Numbered from the stretch's first letter, positions 8,202 to 16,284 are shown. The stretch: DNA of 64,000 nt from Verrucomicrobiota bacterium (GCA_022710725.1 JAKLGK010000006.1:62001-126000), one strand, 5' to 3'. Notes: generated by a model from the sequence alone, not told the origin. A program made the numbers and translations.

Positions 8202-9581
8202 ATGGCGCGAATACTTCTGGTGGATGACGAGGCCAGCATCTTGAGCGTGTTGAGTACCCTGCTCAAGGCCGAGGGGCATGAAGTGGTGCCGGTCATGGGC
8301 GGCGAGAAGGCGCAGGACCTTATTCGCAGCGAGCAGTTCGATCTGATGATCTCCGATATCCGGATGAGCCCCGTGGACGGCATGCAACTGCTCCAGCAGA
8401 TCCGGAAGGAAAAGCCGCAGACGGCGGTGATCATGATCACCGCGTACGGCTCGGTGGAGACCGCCGTCGAAAGCATGAAGCAGGGCGCCTTCGATTACGT
8501 GACCAAGCCCTTCAAGGTGGACGAACTCCTGCTGACCGTCCAGCGAGCCCTTGAGTACGGGGCGGCTATGGCGGAAAACGTTCAACTCAAGGCCCAGATC
8601 GAGTCGAAGTACCATTTCGAGAACATTATTGCGGAAAGCGGCGCCATGCGCCGCGTGTGCGAGATGATCGAGCGCGTGGCCCCAACGGACACCACCGTGC
8701 TCATCCTCGGGGAGAGCGGAACCGGCAAGGAGCTGGTGGCCAAGGCGATCCACGCGCACAGCCGCCGGAAAAACAAGCGGTTTCTGCCCATCAACTGCGC
8801 GGCCATGCCCGAGCCCCTGCTTGAATCCGAAATGTTCGGCCACGTCAAGGGAGCCTTTACGGGCGCCACTGTCAACAAGGATGGCTTGTTCGAGGCCGCG
8901 AACGGGGGAACGATCTTCCTGGACGAAATCGGCGCCATGCCGCCCAGCATTCAGGGCAAGCTGCTCCGGGTCCTGCAGGACAAGCAGATCCGCCGGGTGG
9001 GGGGCACCGATTCCGTGGCTGTGGACGTCCGGGTCCTGGCGGCTACAAACGACCGGTTGGAGAATTTAATAGAGCAGGGACAGTTCAGGGAGGATCTGTA
9101 TTACCGGTTGAGCGTCATCCCCATCGAGATCAAGCCGCTCCGCGAGCGAATCGAGGATATCCTTCCGCTCTGCTATCATTTTCTCCGGCAAGAGGCCGGT
9201 TCAAATCGCGAACCCCTGCCCGTGGACCCGGAAGCCCAGTTGGTCATGGAGCAGTACTCCTGGCCCGGAAACGTGCGGGAGCTGGAAAACGCGATACGCC
9301 ACGCCCTGACCTTTGCCCAGGAAAAAGGCAGAATCAGCAAGGACGTGTTACCGGCTAAGATCGTAGCTGCGGTGGAAAGCGGAACCCCCTCCATGCCCGC
9401 CATTGGAAGCCGTGTCGAGATGTTCAAGGGCAAGTCGTTGAAAAGCTTCCTCCGCAGCAAGGAAAAGGAGTATCTTGAGCAGGTGCTGAAGAATGTTGAT
9501 GGAGATAAAGCCAAGGCCGCCAAGGCGTTAAAGATAAGCCTAGCCACACTGTATCGGAAGCTTCCAGAGCCAAAAGAGTAG
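8202..9581 (+). CDS. NtrC/PilR-like sigma-54-dependent response regulator
   Basis: A 459-residue transcription activator. The ATG at 8202 is chosen because TTGGAGG precedes it at good spacing. Residues 1-115 form a receiver domain: acidic pocket VDDE near 7-10, phospho-acceptor Asp in MISDIRMSP near 50, and conserved Lys in VTKPFK. Residues about 140-370 are the AAA+ sigma-54 interaction domain, with Walker A GESGTGKE, the GAFTGA loop that contacts RpoN, and Walker B IFLDEIG. The C-terminus (KAAKALKISLATLYRKL) is a Fis-type helix-turn-helix. No sensor kinase gene is adjacent. Sigma-54-like sites lie upstream of pilB on one side and the pilins on the other, so it most likely controls pilus genes in the manner of PilR. 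Confidence 0.9.
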   Translation: MARILLVDDEASILSVLSTLLKAEGHEVVPVMGGEKAQDLIRSEQFDLMISDIRMSPVDGMQLLQQIRKEKPQTAVIMITAYGSVETAVESMKQGAFDYVTKPFKVDELLLTVQRALEYGAAMAENVQLKAQIESKYHFENIIAESGAMRRVCEMIERVAPTDTTVLILGESGTGKELVAKAIHAHSRRKNKRFLPINCAAMPEPLLESEMFGHVKGAFTGATVNKDGLFEAANGGTIFLDEIGAMPPSIQGKLLRVLQDKQIRRVGGTDSVAVDVRVLAATNDRLENLIEQGQFREDLYYRLSVIPIEIKPLRERIEDILPLCYHFLRQEAGSNREPLPVDPEAQLVMEQYSWPGNVRELENAIRHALTFAQEKGRISKDVLPAKIVAAVESGTPSMPAIGSRVEMFKGKSLKSFLRSKEKEYLEQVLKNVDGDKAKAAKALKISLATLYRKLPEPKE

Positions 9582-9846
9582 CCGGCTGCAATAGCAATTA
9601 TATAATATATTTATTATAATATTATTACGACTTTCAACATCGGATTATAGGATTATTAAAAAAGAAATGTCGTTTTTAATAAAGTGATCCATGATATGCG
9701 TTGTGTTGTCTAGTCTGCAACTTGTTTTCCTGCAATATATTATGCTTCTAGTTGAGTGGCGAATGCTGTTTTCCTTATATAAACTTGGATGTGGTTTGAT
9801 TAAAAAAGACCTGTTTTCAAGCCATTAATGTTTGTGTGGATTCGGA
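9582..9846. other. AT-rich intergenic upstream region of the first pilin gene
   Basis: About 265 bp without a credible gene, strikingly AT-rich compared with flanking genes (for example runs of TATAATATATTTATTATAAT around 9600-9620). This is the region in which a sigma-54 activator and a DNA-bending protein would be expected to bind upstream of the -24/-12 site at 9847-9863. I see no clear tandem or palindromic activator site by eye. Confidence 0.5.
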
Positions 9847-9863
9847 TGGCATGGTGGCTGCTT
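9847..9863 (+). promoter_or_regulatory. sigma-54 (-24/-12) promoter candidate for the first pilin
   Basis: TGGCATGGTGGCTGCTT has GG at 9848-9849 and GC at 9860-9861 with ten bases between, matching RpoN promoter geometry. The transcript would start near 9873 and leave a leader of about 57 bases before the pilin ATG at 9930. An RpoN activator gene ends 265 bp upstream. Confidence 0.65.
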
Positions 9864-9929
9864 ATTGATCACTGGAAGGGCTGGGGTAGCCCTCGGAGCT
9901 AAACAGAAGTCAACTGGAAGGAGAATTCG

Positions 9930-10280
9930 ATGAGCAAGAAAGCTGGTTTCACGTTGGTTGAGATCATGATTGTCGTGGCGATCATTGGCCTGTTGGCGGC
10001 GATTGCGATTCCTTCGTTTGTGCGCGCCCGTCAGACCACCCAGACCAATACCTGCATCAATAACCTTCGGCTGATTGATGCGGCCAAGCAGCAGTGGGCG
10101 CTGGAGACCGGAGCCGCGGCGGATGCGACCCCGGTTGAAGCGGACATCCAGCCCTACTTGAAGAACAACGAATCGCCGATTTGCCCGCTTGGTGATGCGT
10201 TTGACTATACCATCGGCAATCTGGCCACGGATCCCATCTGCACGCATTTCAACGCCGATACGCATAACGCGGTTCTGTAA
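9930..10280 (+). CDS. type IV pilin (major-pilin candidate)
   Basis: A 116-residue prepilin. The leader is only six residues (MSKKAG), followed by the prepilin-peptidase site G|FTLVE with Glu+5, and then the classic hydrophobic helix MIVVAIIGLLAAIAIPSF. The following segment RARQTTQTNTCINNLRLID is the alpha-helix start of short pseudopilin-like pilins common in Lentisphaerae/Kiritimatiellae-type genomes. Two later cysteines (SPICPL and PICTHF) could form a disulfide with the C-terminal loop. GGAAGGAG precedes the start. It has its own sigma-54-like promoter and a strong terminator right after the gene, so it is probably a high-level monocistronic transcript, as expected for a major pilin. Confidence 0.9.
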   Translation: MSKKAGFTLVEIMIVVAIIGLLAAIAIPSFVRARQTTQTNTCINNLRLIDAAKQQWALETGAAADATPVEADIQPYLKNNESPICPLGDAFDYTIGNLATDPICTHFNADTHNAVL

Positions 10281-10295
10281 CCTTTGGTCCACCCG

Positions 10296-10332
10296 AAAAC
10301 GGCCCCGGGCTTGCGCTGGGGCCGTTTTTTTT
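10296..10332 (+). terminator. Rho-independent terminator after the first pilin
   Basis: AACGGCCCC (10298-10306) pairs with GGGGCCGTT (10318-10326) around an 11-base loop, and an uninterrupted run of eight T ends at 10332. It separates the two pilin transcripts. Confidence 0.92.
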
Positions 10333-10373
10333 ATCCTGAACAACCGGTTTCGGGCCAGGCGGATACGACGTAT

Positions 10374-10390
10374 TTGGCATGAACATTGCT
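10374..10390 (+). promoter_or_regulatory. possible sigma-54 promoter for the second pilin
   Basis: TTTGGCATGAACATTGCT has GG at 10376-10377 and GC at 10388-10389, ten bases apart, and the -12 half (TTGCT) is closer to consensus than at the other two sites. The caveat is distance: the predicted start near 10401 leaves only about ten bases before the ATG at 10411 and would exclude the GGAAGGA ribosome site. It may therefore be fortuitous or produce a very short leader. Confidence 0.4.
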
Positions 10391-10410
10391 GGAAGGAATG
10401 TACCCGTGTC

Positions 10411-10776
10411 ATGACCAATACCGTTCCATCTCTTCGGAAGCGGATCGACGGGTGCCGGGGGTTCACGCTCCTCGAGATCATGATCGTCGTGAGTTTCATC
10501 GGCCTGCTGGCGAGCTTGGCCATACCCGGACTGCTCCGCGCGCGGCAGGCCTCCCAGCGGGTCCGGTGCATCGACAACCTCCGCCAGATCGACTCGGCCA
10601 AGGAGCAATGGGCCATGGAGAATTTTGCGGCCGCCGGCGAAAACGTCGGCGAAGGGGAAATCACGCCCTATTTCCAGCGCGGGTTCCCCGCGTGCCCGGC
10701 CCACGGAGAGTACACCATCATGCCGATCGGCCAGAATCCGGAATGCGACCAGGAAGGCCACGTCTTCGGCGATTGA
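10411..10776 (+). CDS. second type IV pilin / pseudopilin
   Basis: A 121-residue prepilin with a 17-residue leader (MTNTVPSLRKRIDGCRG), followed by the processing site G|FTLLE and a hydrophobic helix MIVVSFIGLLASLAIPGLL. The segment RARQASQRVRCIDNLRQIDS parallels that of the first pilin, so the two are paralogues. The longer leader, lack of a C-terminal disulfide loop and 3' position suggest a minor pilin. GGAAGGA lies 13 bases upstream, a rather long spacing, and no other in-frame start precedes the processing site. It ends just before a strong hairpin that faces a convergent lipoprotein gene. Confidence 0.82.
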   Translation: MTNTVPSLRKRIDGCRGFTLLEIMIVVSFIGLLASLAIPGLLRARQASQRVRCIDNLRQIDSAKEQWAMENFAAAGENVGEGEITPYFQRGFPACPAHGEYTIMPIGQNPECDQEGHVFGD

Positions 10777-10790
10777 CAAGTGAGGGCAGG

Positions 10791-10812
10791 GCCTCGCGGG
10801 CTGCCGCGAGGC
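10791..10812. terminator. hairpin between convergent genes, probable bidirectional terminator
   Basis: GCCTCGCGG pairs with CCGCGAGGC around a four-base loop. It lies 15 bp after the second pilin and 11 bp after the stop of the convergent lipoprotein gene. No T-run follows, so termination may need Rho. Confidence 0.5.
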
Positions 10813-10822
10813 GGAAATCTGG

Positions 10823-12025
10823 CTACCGCGGCACGATATCCCGGCAGAACGTCACAAACGTGTTGCGCCGCCGCGTGATCGGGGCTGAAACCTCTACGGT
10901 CCGCAGGGTGTTGCCGAGGGAATTCTTGAAGACGACCCGGACGGAAGACAGGTCCTTCGGCGCCCGGACGCGGGCAACCTGCATCCATCGGGGCAGCGTC
11001 TGCCATCGCCGGATGTCCGGCTGCTCCAGCAGGCCGATGAGGATGAATCGGACGAGTTCGCCCAGGGCCTCGTTGTCGGTGCTGTCGGCCACCGAGTCCG
11101 CGATGACCTCCTTCAGGATGATCCGCCCGGCGGTCTTGGCCGCCTGCTGCAGGGCGCGGAGTTTCTCGGTCTGGAAGGTCAGCTCGACCGTGTCCGCCAG
11201 GTTGTAGCTGCGGCCCAGCAACTGGTCCCCGGCATAGATCTCCGCGTAGGACGCCGGCTCGGGATGCCAGTCCTCGCGCCATTGCGCGTCGGCCCGCGGC
11301 GCGCGGCCGATCAGGATGAAGGCCACGAGTTCGGCGGGCCACCGCTCCTCGGTATCGGCGGGCGGGGGGGCCGGCTGGCCGTCCGGGCCGGGCGGGGGCC
11401 GAAGGTAGATGCGGCCGGTCTTCTCGTTGACCGCCAGGCCGCCCATCAGCTCCGAGGCCCGCTTGTACTGCAACTCGGCGTTCGAGCCGTCATCGATCAT
11501 CTCCAGGCAGAAGCCGGCCATGTACCGCGAGTAGGCGTCCTCCGGGTACTCGCCCCGGAGGTCGGGCGCCAGGGACTTGATGATGCGCCGCGCCTCGACG
11601 GCGGCCTCGTCCCAGTCCGCTAGGGCGAGGTAGTCCTTGGCGGCCATGACGTGTACCATCGTCCGCTCGAACGGGGCGCCCCGGAAGTTCTCGACGCCGT
11701 CGTTGACCACCCAGCTCGCGGCGCCCTTGGAAAGGCTGTAGGTCTGCAGTTCGTCGAGCCGCGTGGACGCCGCGTCGAAGTCCTTGGCGCTGTCCTCGTA
11801 GCGGCCCGCCGCCTGCCGGACGGTGCCGCGCTCCATCAGGAACAGGACCTCGTCCTTTTCCGGGGGCTTGGCGGTCTCCAGCGTCTGGTCGGCCTGGGCC
11901 GTCCGCCCGAGGTAGTAGTTCTGGCGGGCGGCCTCGAGGCCGGGCGTGGAGCAGCCGGCGCCCAGGCCCGCGACGGTCAGCAGGGCGCAAAGCCTCACCC
12001 AAGGGATGACGCGCGCGCGGGCCAT
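10823..12025 (-). CDS. COG3014-like lipoprotein with TPR-like region
   Basis: A 400-residue lipoprotein. The N-terminus has a hydrophobic stretch ending in the lipobox LGAGC near residue 25. Residues 30-190 form helical repeats: NYYLGRTAQADQTLE, then blocks around FLMERGTVRQAAGRYEDSAK. The rest is a mixed domain ending RRRNTFVTFCRDIV. The layout matches the poorly characterised COG3014 family, which often sits beside LpoB-type lipoproteins, as here: the LpoB-like gene ends 10 bp upstream in the same operon. Function is unknown; an outer-membrane-anchored partner in cell-wall synthesis is inferred from the neighbour. The start is the first Met of the frame, and GGAACTCCC upstream is a weak ribosome site. 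Confidence 0.6.
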   Translation of the reverse strand: MARARVIPWVRLCALLTVAGLGAGCSTPGLEAARQNYYLGRTAQADQTLETAKPPEKDEVLFLMERGTVRQAAGRYEDSAKDFDAASTRLDELQTYSLSKGAASWVVNDGVENFRGAPFERTMVHVMAAKDYLALADWDEAAVEARRIIKSLAPDLRGEYPEDAYSRYMAGFCLEMIDDGSNAELQYKRASELMGGLAVNEKTGRIYLRPPPGPDGQPAPPPADTEERWPAELVAFILIGRAPRADAQWREDWHPEPASYAEIYAGDQLLGRSYNLADTVELTFQTEKLRALQQAAKTAGRIILKEVIADSVADSTDNEALGELVRFILIGLLEQPDIRRWQTLPRWMQVARVRAPKDLSSVRVVFKNSLGNTLRTVEVSAPITRRRNTFVTFCRDIVPR

Positions 12026-12035
12026 GGGAGTTCCT

Positions 12036-12656
12036 TTACCAGCCGATCAGCGGCAGGCTGGCCTGCCGGGCGAATTCCTTTTCCGTCGTCCACGCGATCA
12101 GGCCGCTCTCGAGGTCGGTGATCTCGATGGTCAGCTTGTAGTAGTTCCGCTGCTGCTTCGAGACGCGCACCTGGCGCTTGGAGCGGTCTTCCATCTCGAC
12201 GAGCGAGCCCGTGAGCATGTACTTGGCGCCCAGCTGGCGGCCGACGGCCACCTGGCTTTCGGCCGTCGCGTGCGCGGCCTGGTAGCCTTGCTCGGCAAGC
12301 AGTTCCTCGCGGCGGGACTCGTTGACGAACTGGGCCTTGCCCGACTGGATGACCATCGTGCGGATGCGGTCCGAAAGGGCCTTCAGATCCCGGTGGTCCA
12401 TCGTCCGGTTCTGCACGCCGGCGATCATCATGATCGGCGGCTGGGGCTGGTCGGTCAGGAAACTGCTGGACAGCAACTCGTTGGCGACTTCCTCGGTCAG
12501 GAAGCGCATGTCGGTGTAGTCGTAGGTGGAGCCGAAATGCTGCCGGTCCTCGACGTTGACGTCCGTGGTCGAAGCCCGGAACGCCGCGCATCCCGCCGAC
12601 ACCATCAACGCCGCCGCCAGGCCGCCCACCCCCGTCCACTTCATCAGGCGATTCAT
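12036..12656 (-). CDS. LpoB-like lipoprotein (penicillin-binding protein activator family)
   Basis: A 206-residue lipoprotein with lipobox VSAGC at about 19-23. The start at 12656 is fixed by AAAGGAGAC eight bases upstream; an upstream in-frame Met at 12680 lacks support. Residues about 50-200 resemble LpoB/CsgG-type folds: PIMMIAGVQNRTMDHRDL, ...GKAQFVNESRREELLAEQ, ...LGAKYMLTGSLVEMED and IEITDLESGLIAWTTEKEFARQ. LpoB activates PBP1b at the outer membrane in enterobacteria; here only the domain family is supported. It is the first gene of a two-gene operon with the COG3014-like lipoprotein. Confidence 0.75.
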   Translation of the reverse strand: MNRLMKWTGVGGLAAALMVSAGCAAFRASTTDVNVEDRQHFGSTYDYTDMRFLTEEVANELLSSSFLTDQPQPPIMMIAGVQNRTMDHRDLKALSDRIRTMVIQSGKAQFVNESRREELLAEQGYQAAHATAESQVAVGRQLGAKYMLTGSLVEMEDRSKRQVRVSKQQRNYYKLTIEITDLESGLIAWTTEKEFARQASLPLIGW

Positions 12657-12840
12657 GTCCGTCTCCTTTGTTGGTCCCATCGCTCGAAAACCCGTATACC
12701 GCTTTCCCGCGGTCGAATCAATAGGCTTCGGGCTTCACCGGATTAGACGGGGCCCGCCGCCGATCATTCAAAAAAGCCGGTTGCCCTCCCGGTGTTTTGT
12801 GCTAAAGTCCCCCGGTTTACGGCCGGAATGGCCGTCGGGC

Positions 12841-12913
12841 GACCCCATCATCTAGAGGCCTAGGATACCAGGTTTTCATCCTGGACACACGGGTTCGAAT
12901 CCCGTTGGGGTCG
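12841..12913 (+). tRNA. tRNA-Glu (TTC)
   Basis: A full cloverleaf can be drawn: acceptor GACCCCA/TGGGGTC, anticodon stem CCAGG/CCTGG with loop TTTTCAT (anticodon TTC), and T-arm ACGGG-TTCGAAT-CCCGT. CCA is not encoded. A T-run follows directly (12914-12918). Confidence 0.95.
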
Positions 12914-12977
12914 TTTTTCGACGCGGCGTACGAGGCGCGGGCCGGGCGTTCGCCGATCCCAGGCGAAAGGCACAGAC

Positions 12978-14036
12978 ATGAAAAGCTATAATATAGCGGT
13001 GATCGGCGGCGACGGGACGGGGCCGGAGGTCGTGCGCGAAGGCGTGAAGGTCCTCAACGCGGCGGCCAACAAATTCGGCTTTAAACTGAACCTGACCGAC
13101 TTCGATTTCGGCGGCGCGCGCTACCTGCGGACCGGCGAGGTCCTGCCGGACAGCGCCTCCGGCGAGATGCGCAAGTTCGACGCCATCTACCTCGGCGCCA
13201 TCGGGCATCCGGACGTCAAGCCGGGCATCCTCGAAAAGGGCATCCTGCTGCGCCTGCGCTTCGAGCTGGACCAGTACATCAACCTGCGGCCGGTCAAGCT
13301 GTTCCCCGGCGTGGCCTGCCCGCTCGTCGGCAAGGGCCCGGAGCACATCGACTACGTCGTCGTCCGCGAGAACACCGGCGACCTGTACACCGGCACCGGC
13401 GGCGTCACGATGAAGGGCACGCCGCACGAAGTGGCCGTCCAGGCCGCGGTCTACAACCGGTTCCAGGTGGACCGGTGCCTGAAGTACGCCTTCGAGTACA
13501 CCCGGAAGCGCAACAAGAAGAAGACCCTGGCGCTGTGCGGCAAGACCAACGTGCTGACCTATCTCTACGATTTGTGGGAGCGCGCGTTTCACGAGATGGG
13601 CGCGAAGGACTTCGCGGACATCAAGCGCGAGTATTACCACGTGGACGCGACCTGCATGTGGATGGTCAAGAACCCGGAGTGGTTCGACGTGATCGTCACG
13701 GGCAACATGTTTGGCGACATCATCACCGACCTCGGCGCCATCACGCAGGGCGGCATGGGCATCGCCGCGGGCGGCAATATCAACCCGGAGGGCGTGAGCA
13801 TGTTCGAGCCGATCGGCGGCTCCGCGCCCAAGTACACGGGCCAGAACGTCATCAACCCGCTGGCGGCCGTCTGCGCCGGCGGCATGATGCTGGACACGCT
13901 CGGCGAATCCGCCGCCGCGGCCGCGATCGAGAAGGCGGTCATGGACGTCACGGCGAACAAGCTCAAGAGCCTGGCTGCCGGCAAGATGGGCTACAGCACG
14001 ACCCAGGTCGGCGACCTGGTCGCGGAGCGGGTATAG
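12978..14036 (+). CDS. leuB: 3-isopropylmalate dehydrogenase
   Basis: A 352-residue NAD-dependent decarboxylating dehydrogenase that converts 3-isopropylmalate to 2-oxoisocaproate in leucine synthesis. It opens with IAVIGGDGTGPEVV, the family's first strand. INLRPVKLFPG holds the substrate-binding region. VVRENTGDLYTG and the signature NMFGDIITDLGA...QGGMGIAAGGN, with its metal-binding Asp residues near 245-255, confirm the beta-decarboxylating dehydrogenase family, and FEPIGGSAPKYTGQ closes the active site. IPMDH and isocitrate dehydrogenase share this fold; the length and the absence of the ICDH phosphorylation-loop features favour IPMDH. A GCGAAAGG site precedes the start. No leuA/C/D is adjacent; asd lies downstream at 79 bp. 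Confidence 0.85.
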   Translation: MKSYNIAVIGGDGTGPEVVREGVKVLNAAANKFGFKLNLTDFDFGGARYLRTGEVLPDSASGEMRKFDAIYLGAIGHPDVKPGILEKGILLRLRFELDQYINLRPVKLFPGVACPLVGKGPEHIDYVVVRENTGDLYTGTGGVTMKGTPHEVAVQAAVYNRFQVDRCLKYAFEYTRKRNKKKTLALCGKTNVLTYLYDLWERAFHEMGAKDFADIKREYYHVDATCMWMVKNPEWFDVIVTGNMFGDIITDLGAITQGGMGIAAGGNINPEGVSMFEPIGGSAPKYTGQNVINPLAAVCAGGMMLDTLGESAAAAAIEKAVMDVTANKLKSLAAGKMGYSTTQVGDLVAERV

Positions 14037-14115
14037 TAGAAGGGGTTGGGCGGCGGTGGCCGGGGTTCAGGATGAACCCTCCCGAACCCCGAACCCTGAC
14101 TTTTGGAGACCGGTC

Positions 14116-15120
14116 ATGAAGAAATACAACGTCTGCGTCGTGGGCATCGGGGCGGTCGGCACCGAGATGGTGCGCCTGCTCAAGTTGCGTAACTTTCCCG
14201 TGGCGAACCTGACCATCTTCGCGCGCAGCGAGCGCCAGGAGGTCATCGACGGGGTGGCCTATCCGGTCAAGGTGGGATCGCCCCAGGCGTTCGAGGGCAT
14301 GGACTTCGCCTTCTTCGCCGGGACCGAGGGCGCGAAGGGCGCGTCCCAGACCCTGGGCTGGGAGGCGGCGAAGCGCGGATGCATCGTCGTGGACAACGGC
14401 GACGATTTCCGCATGGACCCCCGCGTGCCGCTGGTGATTCCGGAGATCAACCCGGAGGCGCTCAAGGGCCACCCGAACTTCATCGCGAATCCCAACTGCA
14501 GCACCATCATCGCCCTGATGCCGCTGGCGCCGCTGCACCGCGCCGCGAAGATCAGGCGGATCGTGGCGAGCACCTACCAGGCGGTGTCCGGCACCGGCGC
14601 GCCCGCCGTGCGGGAGCTGGAGGCGCAGGCCCGCGCGTGGGCGGCCGGCCAGCCGCTGCCCCGCGAGGTCTACCCGCATCCGATCGCCTTCAACGTGATC
14701 CCGTCGGTGGGCTCGTTCAAGGACGACTCGGGCGAGAGCACCGAGGAGATCAAGATGCGCAAGGAGACCCACAAGATCCTGGGCGACTCCTCGATCCGGG
14801 TGGGGAACACCTGCGTGCGCGTGCCCGTGCTCAACGGGCACAGCATCGCGATCAACGTCGAGTTCGAAAAGCCGTTGAGTCCCGCCCAGGCGCGCGATCT
14901 GCTCGCGAAGGCACCGGGCATCAAGGTTGTCGACGACCCGAAGAACGCCGTGTACCCGATGCCGAAGAATGCCTCGGGTTGTTACGATGTGCTGGTCGGC
15001 CGCATCCGCAAGGACCAGAGCTGCGACAACGGCCTGGTGCTCTGGGCCGCCGGCGACAACATCTGGAAGGGCGCGGCCCAGAATGCCATCCAGATCGCCG
15101 AGGCGCTGATCAAGGGGTAG
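14116..15120 (+). CDS. asd: aspartate-semialdehyde dehydrogenase
   Basis: A 334-residue cytosolic NADP-dependent enzyme that reduces 4-aspartyl phosphate to aspartate semialdehyde for lysine, threonine, methionine and diaminopimelate synthesis. The ATG at 14116 is preceded by TTTTGGAGACC. N-terminal VCVVGIGAVGTEMVRLL is the dinucleotide-binding loop; GVD-type sequence FFAGTEGAKGAS follows. The catalytic cysteine is in ANPNCSTII near residue 125. NGHSIAINVEFEKP and VVGRIRKD-like VLVGRIRKDQSCDNGLVLW are the C-terminal landmarks. ASD variants with an inserted loop exist; this one has typical length. The preceding leuB suggests an amino-acid biosynthesis unit. Confidence 0.9.
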   Translation: MKKYNVCVVGIGAVGTEMVRLLKLRNFPVANLTIFARSERQEVIDGVAYPVKVGSPQAFEGMDFAFFAGTEGAKGASQTLGWEAAKRGCIVVDNGDDFRMDPRVPLVIPEINPEALKGHPNFIANPNCSTIIALMPLAPLHRAAKIRRIVASTYQAVSGTGAPAVRELEAQARAWAAGQPLPREVYPHPIAFNVIPSVGSFKDDSGESTEEIKMRKETHKILGDSSIRVGNTCVRVPVLNGHSIAINVEFEKPLSPAQARDLLAKAPGIKVVDDPKNAVYPMPKNASGCYDVLVGRIRKDQSCDNGLVLWAAGDNIWKGAAQNAIQIAEALIKG

Positions 15121-15141
15121 GGCGGGTTCGCCGAACCCGCC
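15121..15141. terminator. hairpin between convergent asd and small lipoprotein gene
   Basis: GGCGGGTTCG pairs with CGAACCCGCC (perfect ten-base arms, one-base centre; in practice nine or fewer pairs). It begins at the first base after the asd stop. There is no T-run, so it is a weak or Rho-assisted terminator. Confidence 0.5.
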
Positions 15142-15172
15142 GCTGCGTTCCCGGCCTGCTGGGCGTGCGCCC

Positions 15173-15325
15173 CTACCGGTCGTTCAAGCCCGGTATCGTC
15201 GGGGCCGTTTCCCAGGGCTGCGGCGTATTCCAGGGCAGGTCGGATTCCTCGCGGTTCTCCGTCGTGGCGCAGCCCGCCGCCAGTAGGGCGAGATAGAGGC
15301 CAAGAATTCCAAGCAAGTATTTCAC
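15173..15325 (-). CDS. small lipoprotein (50 residues, GTG start)
   Basis: A very short lipoprotein gene. The reading frame starts with GTG at 15325 and encodes VKYLLGILGLYLALLAAGC, giving a hydrophobic signal ending in a good lipobox (LAAGC, Cys at residue 19), then ATTENREESDLPWNTPQPWE and a short end to a TAG. The mature part is only 32 residues, hydrophilic and proline/tryptophan-rich. There is no clear ribosome site. It follows a 42-codon membrane gene by 25 bp on the same strand, so it is likely the last gene of a three-gene operon. Similar tiny lipoproteins are common in PVC-type genomes; function unknown. Confidence 0.65.
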   Translation of the reverse strand: MKYLLGILGLYLALLAAGCATTENREESDLPWNTPQPWETAPTIPGLNDR

Positions 15326-15350
15326 GGCGTGCCCGCGGATAGGAGGCGTG

Positions 15351-15479
15351 TCAGGGCCAGACCGACGGATCCGCCCCGTAATGGACCATCTCGAACGCCT
15401 GCAGCCCGATCAGGACCAGGAAGCAGACGACCGAGACCAACGCCAGCCACGCGGCCAGTTTGTTAGAAGATGAGGACAT
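15351..15479 (-). CDS. small single-pass membrane protein (42 residues)
   Basis: Start ATG at 15479 inside the last codons of the upstream coiled-coil gene (17-bp overlap, different frame). The product begins MSSSSNKLAAW, continues with one hydrophobic helix (LALVSVVCFLVLIGLQAF) and ends with a short tail to a TGA. It has the look of a small inner-membrane subunit. The overlap with the gene before it and the short distance to the small lipoprotein after it point to one operon. The function is unknown. Confidence 0.6.
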   Translation of the reverse strand: MSSSSNKLAAWLALVSVVCFLVLIGLQAFEMVHYGADPSVWP

Positions 15480-16284
15480 CGTCGCCCTCTTTCACAGGTA
15501 CCTGTTCCCAATCCTTGACGATCTCGGCAATGGCCAGGTTCTGCTCGACCGTGCTGACCTTGACCTTCCCGACGAGCTTGTCGTCGCGGTGGACGTGCAG
15601 CTCGGTGTTCGGGACGATGCCCTCTTCCTGCCCGAGGTCCAGGACCACGAAATTCCAGTCGGGGTTCACCACCATGATGTGCCCGGTCAGCCCGATCAGC
15701 TTCTTGCCGCCGGCCGTCGGCGGCTCGATCTTGGCGATGTAGTTCTCCAGCGTGGTGATCTGCGACTTCAGATCCGCGATCTGGTCTTCTTTTTTCGCCA
15801 TCTGCAGGTTGATCTCGTCGATCTGCGTCTGGAGGCCGATCTTGTCCTGTTCCAGCTGGTCGATCTTCCCGTTGGCCTGCGCAATCTCGGCGTCCTTCTG
15901 CTCGATCGTGGCGTTCAGCTGGACGATCTGGTTCTTGGCCACCTCGAGTTCCGCGCGGGTGTCGGCGAGCATCTGCTCCGTCTCGGCGAGCTTGGTCTTC
16001 GTGGCGGCGAGGTCGGCCTTGGTGTTCTGGAGGTCGTCGTACTGGTTGCCCGCGGCGACGGCCATCAGGTCGAGCTGGGGCTTGAGCTGGGTGACGTCCT
16101 TCAGGGCGGCGACGTTGAGCTGGTCGTAGTGGAACTTGGCGGCGATGTCGGCCAGGCCCGTCTCGTGCAGCCGCGTGCGCTCCTTGAGGATCTCGCGCTT
16201 GGAGAACAGCAGGATCCCCAGGACGAGGGATGCGATGCTCAAGAGGAGGAGAACGATAACCAACGGTTTAAGCGCCTTGCCCAT
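15463..16284 (-). CDS. membrane-anchored coiled-coil protein with C-terminal beta domain
   Basis: The ATG at 16284 has a GGAGGTG site; an upstream in-frame GTG is part of that site. The 273-residue protein starts with a short basic stretch and one membrane helix (about 8-28), then about 130 residues of coiled coil rich in Gln, Lys, Asp and Glu (roughly 75-190). The C-terminal 80 residues (beginning GGKKLIGLTGHIMVVN and ending EGDDVLIF) form a beta-rich module with DLGQEEGIVPNTEL, a pattern seen in other PVC envelope proteins. It probably reaches into the periplasm. Its 3' end overlaps a small membrane protein gene. I do not recognise a named family. Confidence 0.6.
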   Translation of the reverse strand: MGKALKPLVIVLLLLSIASLVLGILLFSKREILKERTRLHETGLADIAAKFHYDQLNVAALKDVTQLKPQLDLMAVAAGNQYDDLQNTKADLAATKTKLAETEQMLADTRAELEVAKNQIVQLNATIEQKDAEIAQANGKIDQLEQDKIGLQTQIDEINLQMAKKEDQIADLKSQITTLENYIAKIEPPTAGGKKLIGLTGHIMVVNPDWNFVVLDLGQEEGIVPNTELHVHRDDKLVGKVKVSTVEQNLAIAEIVKDWEQVPVKEGDDVLIF

